Shown here: piece after piece, positions 60,953-64,000 of the stretch
How positions within the stretch are numbered: position 1 is the stretch's first letter
Layout of the letters: each line of letters begins with the position of its first letter
DNA from: Planktomarina sp.
GTDB lineage: Bacteria; Pseudomonadota; Alphaproteobacteria; Rhodobacterales; Rhodobacteraceae
Direction of reading: 5' to 3'
NCBI GenBank assembly: GCA_016780825.1
Contig: JADHLF010000006.1
Span: 1 to 64,000, forward strand
DNA: 64,000 bases
Made by a program: the position numbers and the translations under genes
Notes under the pieces: generated by a model
Told to the model about the DNA's origin: nothing
The model's database searches: none
The model's input: the letters and a program-made list of their open reading frames with translations, nothing else

Positions 60953-61708
60953 ATGACAGCATCCAATCTGCGCCCGAATATGGACAATTGGCAAGAACGC
61001 GTCGATCTCGCCGCGGCCTTTCGCTGGACGGTGCGATTGAACATGCATGAGGCGGTGGCCAATCACTTTAGCTTGGCCATTAATCCCGAAGGGACCAAAT
61101 TCTTGATGAACCCCAATCAAATGCATTTCTCGCGCATCAAGGCCTCCGATCTCATCGTTGTGGATGCCAATGATCCGGCCAGTATGGAAGGCCCCGATGC
61201 GCCAGATCCCACCGCTTGGGGTTTACATGGCGGGTTACATCGCCATTGCAAACACGCACGCTGCGCCATGCATGTGCATTCCCCCTATGCCACAGCCTTG
61301 GCCTCTCTCGCGGACAGCACCCTGCCGCCCGTGGATCAAAATGCCTGCATGTTTTATAACCGCTATGTGATCGACAACAATTACGGCGGCTTGGCCTTCG
61401 AGGAGGAAGGCGCGCGGTGCGCCAGCCTGTTTGACGATCCGAAAAAGAAGGTCATGATCATGGGCAACCATGGCATTTTGATCATCGGCGAAACCGTCGC
61501 TGAAACCTTCAATCGCATGTTCTATTTTGAGCGGGCCTGTCAAACTTATCTCCTGGCACTGAAAACCGGCCGCCCCTTGCGCATTCTTGATGCTGAAATT
61601 GCGGAGAAAACCGCGCAGGAGCTGGATACTTATCCCGAACAAGACGCCAGGCACCTGGCCGAACTCAAGGCCATTCTGGATGAAGAGGGCTCCAATTACG
61701 CCTCCTAG
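60953..61708 (+). CDS. Class II aldolase/adducin family protein
   Basis: 251-aa class II aldolase-fold protein. N-terminal acid-base region NHFSLAINPEGTKFLMNP, zinc ligands in MHVHSPYATALASL (His pair near residues 101-103) and NHGILIIGETVAETF near 170. Typical substrates of the family are sugar phosphates or hydroxy-ketones, but many members have no known activity. No sugar kinase is nearby. Start ATG 60953, 61 bp after arsC. Confidence 0.88.
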   Translation: MTASNLRPNMDNWQERVDLAAAFRWTVRLNMHEAVANHFSLAINPEGTKFLMNPNQMHFSRIKASDLIVVDANDPASMEGPDAPDPTAWGLHGGLHRHCKHARCAMHVHSPYATALASLADSTLPPVDQNACMFYNRYVIDNNYGGLAFEEEGARCASLFDDPKKKVMIMGNHGILIIGETVAETFNRMFYFERACQTYLLALKTGRPLRILDAEIAEKTAQELDTYPEQDARHLAELKAILDEEGSNYAS

Positions 61709-61737
61709 ACTGGCCAGCTGAGGCACAGCGCTTGCCC

Positions 61738-62670
61738 CTATCCCAAGGCCCGGCGCAAGGCCTGCGGCGTGGTGCCATATTCTGAGCGAAATGCACGGGT
61801 CATCGCACTGGCGTCTTGATAGCCGCAACGCACAGCAATCTCCGCCACAGAAATGGAGGTTTCAAGCGCCAATCCCCGCGCCCGCTCAAGCCTGATCCGC
61901 CGGTAAATCACCTGCGGCGCGGCGCCAAGCCGGGCCAGAGTGTGCCGTTCCAAGTGCTTTTGACTGCGCCCAAGTTGCTGCGCCAATTGGGAAATCGGCA
62001 AAGGCTCTTCAATATTGGCCCGCATCAGATCCACCGCGCGCGCCGCAATCCCCCCGCGCCGGTCCGGCCGCTGCGCGTAGGCGCCAGAAAACAGATGTTC
62101 CACCCGCAAACGCAGGGCAGCGCCATGCTGCGTTTCGATCAATTGCATCGCCAGCGCAAAGGCGGTCGACGCCCCGCCGCAAGTGATCCGGTTGCGATCA
62201 TAGATGACCGCCTCTTTTTGCACATCAATATCCGAAAACCGCTCAGAAAACCGATCCAGCTCGTCCCAATGGATTGTCGCCCGATGCCCGTCAAGCAACC
62301 CGGCTTCCGCCAAAAGCCAACTGCCGGTGTCGAGCCCCGCGAGCGTGTGGAACCGCCGCGCCGCCGCACGCAGCGCCCGGCTTGTGGTCACATTGGCATG
62401 CGTCAAGAATCCATAAGAGGGCATGACCATTAAGATATCACCGCGCATATCGGCAAGCTGGGCATCCGCTTCCAAACGCAGTCCCGAGGACGAGTGCACC
62501 CTCTGCCCGGCGAGGACCGCAATATTCCACTCAAAGACATGTTGGCCCGACAAATCATTGGCAGCGCGCAGCGGTTCGAGGACATTGGCCAAGCAATGAT
62601 TAGAGAAGCGATCAAACAGCAGGATCGAAATCTGAGTGGGCGCGGCGCAAGGATTTTTCGAATATGGCAT
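61738..62670 (-). CDS. GlxA family AraC-type transcriptional regulator
   Basis: 310-aa regulator with an N-terminal DJ-1/PfpI-like domain (ISILLFDRFSNH to about residue 185, no obvious nucleophile Cys) and a C-terminal AraC HTH (ISQLAQQLGRSQKHLERHTLARLGAAP, then SVAEIAVRCGYQDASAMTRAFRSEYG). Relatives include GbdR and CdhR, which control betaine and carnitine catabolism. It is divergent from the acyl-CoA dehydrogenase; a 20-bp-spaced direct repeat overlaps its start codon, a likely binding site. The start at 62670 has no obvious SD. Confidence 0.9.
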   Translation of the reverse strand: MPYSKNPCAAPTQISILLFDRFSNHCLANVLEPLRAANDLSGQHVFEWNIAVLAGQRVHSSSGLRLEADAQLADMRGDILMVMPSYGFLTHANVTTSRALRAAARRFHTLAGLDTGSWLLAEAGLLDGHRATIHWDELDRFSERFSDIDVQKEAVIYDRNRITCGGASTAFALAMQLIETQHGAALRLRVEHLFSGAYAQRPDRRGGIAARAVDLMRANIEEPLPISQLAQQLGRSQKHLERHTLARLGAAPQVIYRRIRLERARGLALETSISVAEIAVRCGYQDASAMTRAFRSEYGTTPQALRRALG

Positions 62671-62693
62671 GATTTAGTCTAATATCGCATGAT
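62661..62693. promoter_or_regulatory. Direct-repeat operator for the GlxA-type regulator
   Basis: AATATGGCATGAT (62661-62673) and AATATCGCATGAT (62681-62693) match at 12 of 13 bases with a 20-bp period, in the divergent promoter region of the regulator and the acyl-CoA dehydrogenase. AraC/GlxA-family activators usually bind such direct repeats on one DNA face. The left copy covers the regulator's start codon. Confidence 0.62.
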
Positions 62694-62746
62694 ATGGCCT
62701 GGCAATAGCCCTAGCGTCACATCAAACAGCCGTGAAGGAGGCCCCC

Positions 62747-63907
62747 ATGCTCTATGGATTATCCGCCGAACAAGATATGATCGCACAAACCGTACGCTCT
62801 TTTGTGGAAAAAGAAATCTACCCTCATGAAGAGCTGGTGGAACGCACGGGCGAAGTGCCCGCTGAAATTGCCCAACAGATCAAGACGAAAACCCTAGAGC
62901 TTGGGTTTTATGCCTGCAATTTTCCCGAAAGCGTGGGATGCGCCGGCCTGTCGCATGTAGATTTTGCATTGGTGGAGCGCGAATTAGGGCGCGGATCTAT
63001 GGCGCTCAATCATTTCTTCGGTCGACCACAGAATATTCTCATGGCCTGTGAAGGCGATCAGATTGACCGCTATCTTATGCCTGCCGTGCGCGGTGAACGC
63101 ATGGATGCTCTGGCGATGACGGAACCCGGTGCCGGCTCGGACATCCGCGGCATGAAATGCAGCGCCCACCTCAGTGGCGGCGATTGGGTCGTCAATGGCA
63201 GCAAGCATTTCATCAGCGGCGCAGATCACGCAGATTTTTTCATCGTCTTCATCGCCACAGGAGAAGACCAAACGGACAAAGGCCCCAAGAAACGGATCAC
63301 AGCTTTTTTGGTTGATCGAGGCACCCCGGGATTTTCTGTGCGCGATGGCTATAAATCCGTCAGCCACCGTGGATATAAGAACATGATCTTAGAATTCGAC
63401 GACTGCCGCCTGCCACAGGCACAGGTGCTCGGCGAGGTGGATGGCGGCTTTGAGGTTATGAATACCTGGCTCTATGCCACACGGATCACGGTGGCCACCA
63501 TGAGCGTCGGCCGTGCGCGACGGGTGTTTGACTATGCCTTGAACTATGCGGCCGAGCGCGAACAATTTGGTCAGAAAATCGGAAAATTCCAGGGCGTCAG
63601 CTTTCAATTGGCGGATATGATTACCGAAATTGACGCGGCAGATCTTCTCACCCTGGCCGCCGCCGACCGCTTAGATAAGGCGCTGCCAGCCAACCGCGAG
63701 ATTGCCTCCGCAAAGCTCTATGCCAGTGAGATGCTGGCGCGTGTGACGGATGCGGCCATTCAGATCCATGGCGGCATGGGCCTTATGAGCGACTACCCGC
63801 TTGAGCGCTTCTGGCGGGATGCGCGGGTCGAGCGCATATGGGACGGAACATCCGAAATCCAGCGCCATATTATCAGCCGCGACCTGCTGCGGGCTTTGGG
63901 GGCATGA
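62747..63907 (+). CDS. Acyl-CoA dehydrogenase
   Basis: 386-aa FAD-dependent acyl-CoA dehydrogenase. N-terminal helical domain; ALAMTEPGAGSDIRGMKCSA flavin/substrate block near residues 120-140; REQFGQKIGKFQ near 268; QIHGGMGLMSDYPLERFWRDARVERIWDGTSEIQRHII at the C-terminus. The usual catalytic Glu region is present but I did not assign the residue. The start ATG 62747 follows GAAGGAG. Its neighbours (GlxA regulator, CoA ligase) suggest it acts on a CoA-thioester from an imported acid, perhaps a betaine such as gamma-butyrobetainyl-CoA. Confidence 0.93.
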   Translation: MLYGLSAEQDMIAQTVRSFVEKEIYPHEELVERTGEVPAEIAQQIKTKTLELGFYACNFPESVGCAGLSHVDFALVERELGRGSMALNHFFGRPQNILMACEGDQIDRYLMPAVRGERMDALAMTEPGAGSDIRGMKCSAHLSGGDWVVNGSKHFISGADHADFFIVFIATGEDQTDKGPKKRITAFLVDRGTPGFSVRDGYKSVSHRGYKNMILEFDDCRLPQAQVLGEVDGGFEVMNTWLYATRITVATMSVGRARRVFDYALNYAAEREQFGQKIGKFQGVSFQLADMITEIDAADLLTLAAADRLDKALPANREIASAKLYASEMLARVTDAAIQIHGGMGLMSDYPLERFWRDARVERIWDGTSEIQRHIISRDLLRALGA

Positions 63908-63958
63908 TGACTCGGTGCCTTGCCGCGCGTCCTGCGCACTGTATTTTATAGGTGAGAC

Positions 63959-64000
63959 ATGCGAGACCTCTCAAGACTTCTTAAACCCAAATCTATCGCG
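63959..64000 (+). CDS. Start of an NDP-forming-type acetate-CoA ligase family protein (cut by window)
   Basis: Only fourteen codons are visible, MRDLSRLLKPKSIA, preceded by AGGTGAG. This is the usual N-terminus of the CoA-binding domain of acetyl/acyl-CoA ligase (NDP-forming) family proteins (MxDLxxLLxPxSIAVIG). The gene is cut by the right edge. It starts 51 bp after the acyl-CoA dehydrogenase in the same direction, so it is probably its operon partner that activates the acid to its CoA-thioester. Confidence 0.6.
   Translation, partial: MRDLSRLLKPKSIA

Noticed and set aside
1..64000. tRNA, rRNA, CRISPR arrays, transposases or phage genes
   Set aside because: None was seen on reading intergenic regions; gaps are mostly under 250 bp and no spacer-repeat pattern occurs.

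Overview
The window is chromosomal DNA from an alphaproteobacterium, most likely a marine Rhodobacteraceae (Roseobacter group) member. The aerobic cobalt-chelatase cobalamin genes (cbtA, a DUF1636 gene, cobW, cobN), glutathione-dependent formaldehyde oxidation, a non-pyrrolysine MttB homologue, a LexA box of the alphaproteobacterial GTTC-N7-GTTC type and a Roseobacter-like gene set (DUF2794, IalB family, leuCD-EEP-leuB) all point that way. The species cannot be named from the sequence alone. The DNA is gene-dense and moderately GC-rich, with many 1-4 bp start/stop overlaps. No tRNA, rRNA, insertion sequence, prophage or CRISPR array was seen.

Layout. 1-6.5 kb: cobalt uptake and cobalamin genes, with a small basic protein gene divergent from cobN. 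6.5-15 kb, mostly minus strand: ornithine cyclodeaminase-like enzyme, HAD hydrolase, EamA transporter, YaiI-like protein, SthA transhydrogenase, S-formylglutathione hydrolase, AEC transporter, glutathione-dependent formaldehyde dehydrogenase, rlmH and rsfS. 15.2-16.1 kb: an AT-rich DUF2975/XRE regulator pair. 16.3-20.7 kb: leucine genes leuC, leuD and leuB with an EEP-family gene inside. 21.6-27.7 kb: a GntR-controlled catabolic operon (DapA-like lyase, aldehyde dehydrogenase, MttB-like methyltransferase, FAD oxidase). 27.7-34.7 kb: SDR, MFS, asd, beta-carbonic anhydrase, M17 aminopeptidase, NlpC/P60 and DUF2794. 34.9-38.6 kb: an SOS-boxed imuB without imuA or dnaE2, then a TetR/alpha-beta hydrolase cassette whose hydrolase carries an internal TAG. 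38.7-42.3 kb: gpmI, ctpA, rppH. 42.3-47.5 kb: serine synthesis (serC-serA, divergent serB). 47.5-56.6 kb: asparaginase, IalB-like protein, rlmN, a PLP dehydratase, dapD and dapE, a glycosyltransferase-like gene, a thioredoxin-like gene with an in-frame TGA, ccdA and an EamA transporter. 56.7-64 kb: HU, AMP nucleosidase with adenine deaminase, arsC-like, class II aldolase, and a GlxA-type regulator divergent from an acyl-CoA dehydrogenase and the start of a CoA ligase.

How the genes fit together. Biosynthetic modules for leucine, serine, and lysine/diaminopimelate (asd, dapD, dapE) sit beside catabolic modules: formaldehyde to formate through glutathione, AMP to adenine to hypoxanthine, the GntR-MttB operon probably for an N-methylated amino acid, and the GlxA-acyl-CoA dehydrogenase module.

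The most notable observations are: the MttB operon, which has no corrinoid protein beside it; a clear tandem operator before its GntR gene; a 20-bp-period direct repeat overlapping the GlxA start; two genes each interrupted by one nonsense codon (TGA at the Trp position of a WCxxC motif, TAG before the expected catalytic His of a hydrolase); an orphan imuB under a LexA box; and separation of rsfS-rlmH from gpmI-ctpA-rppH with no envC present.
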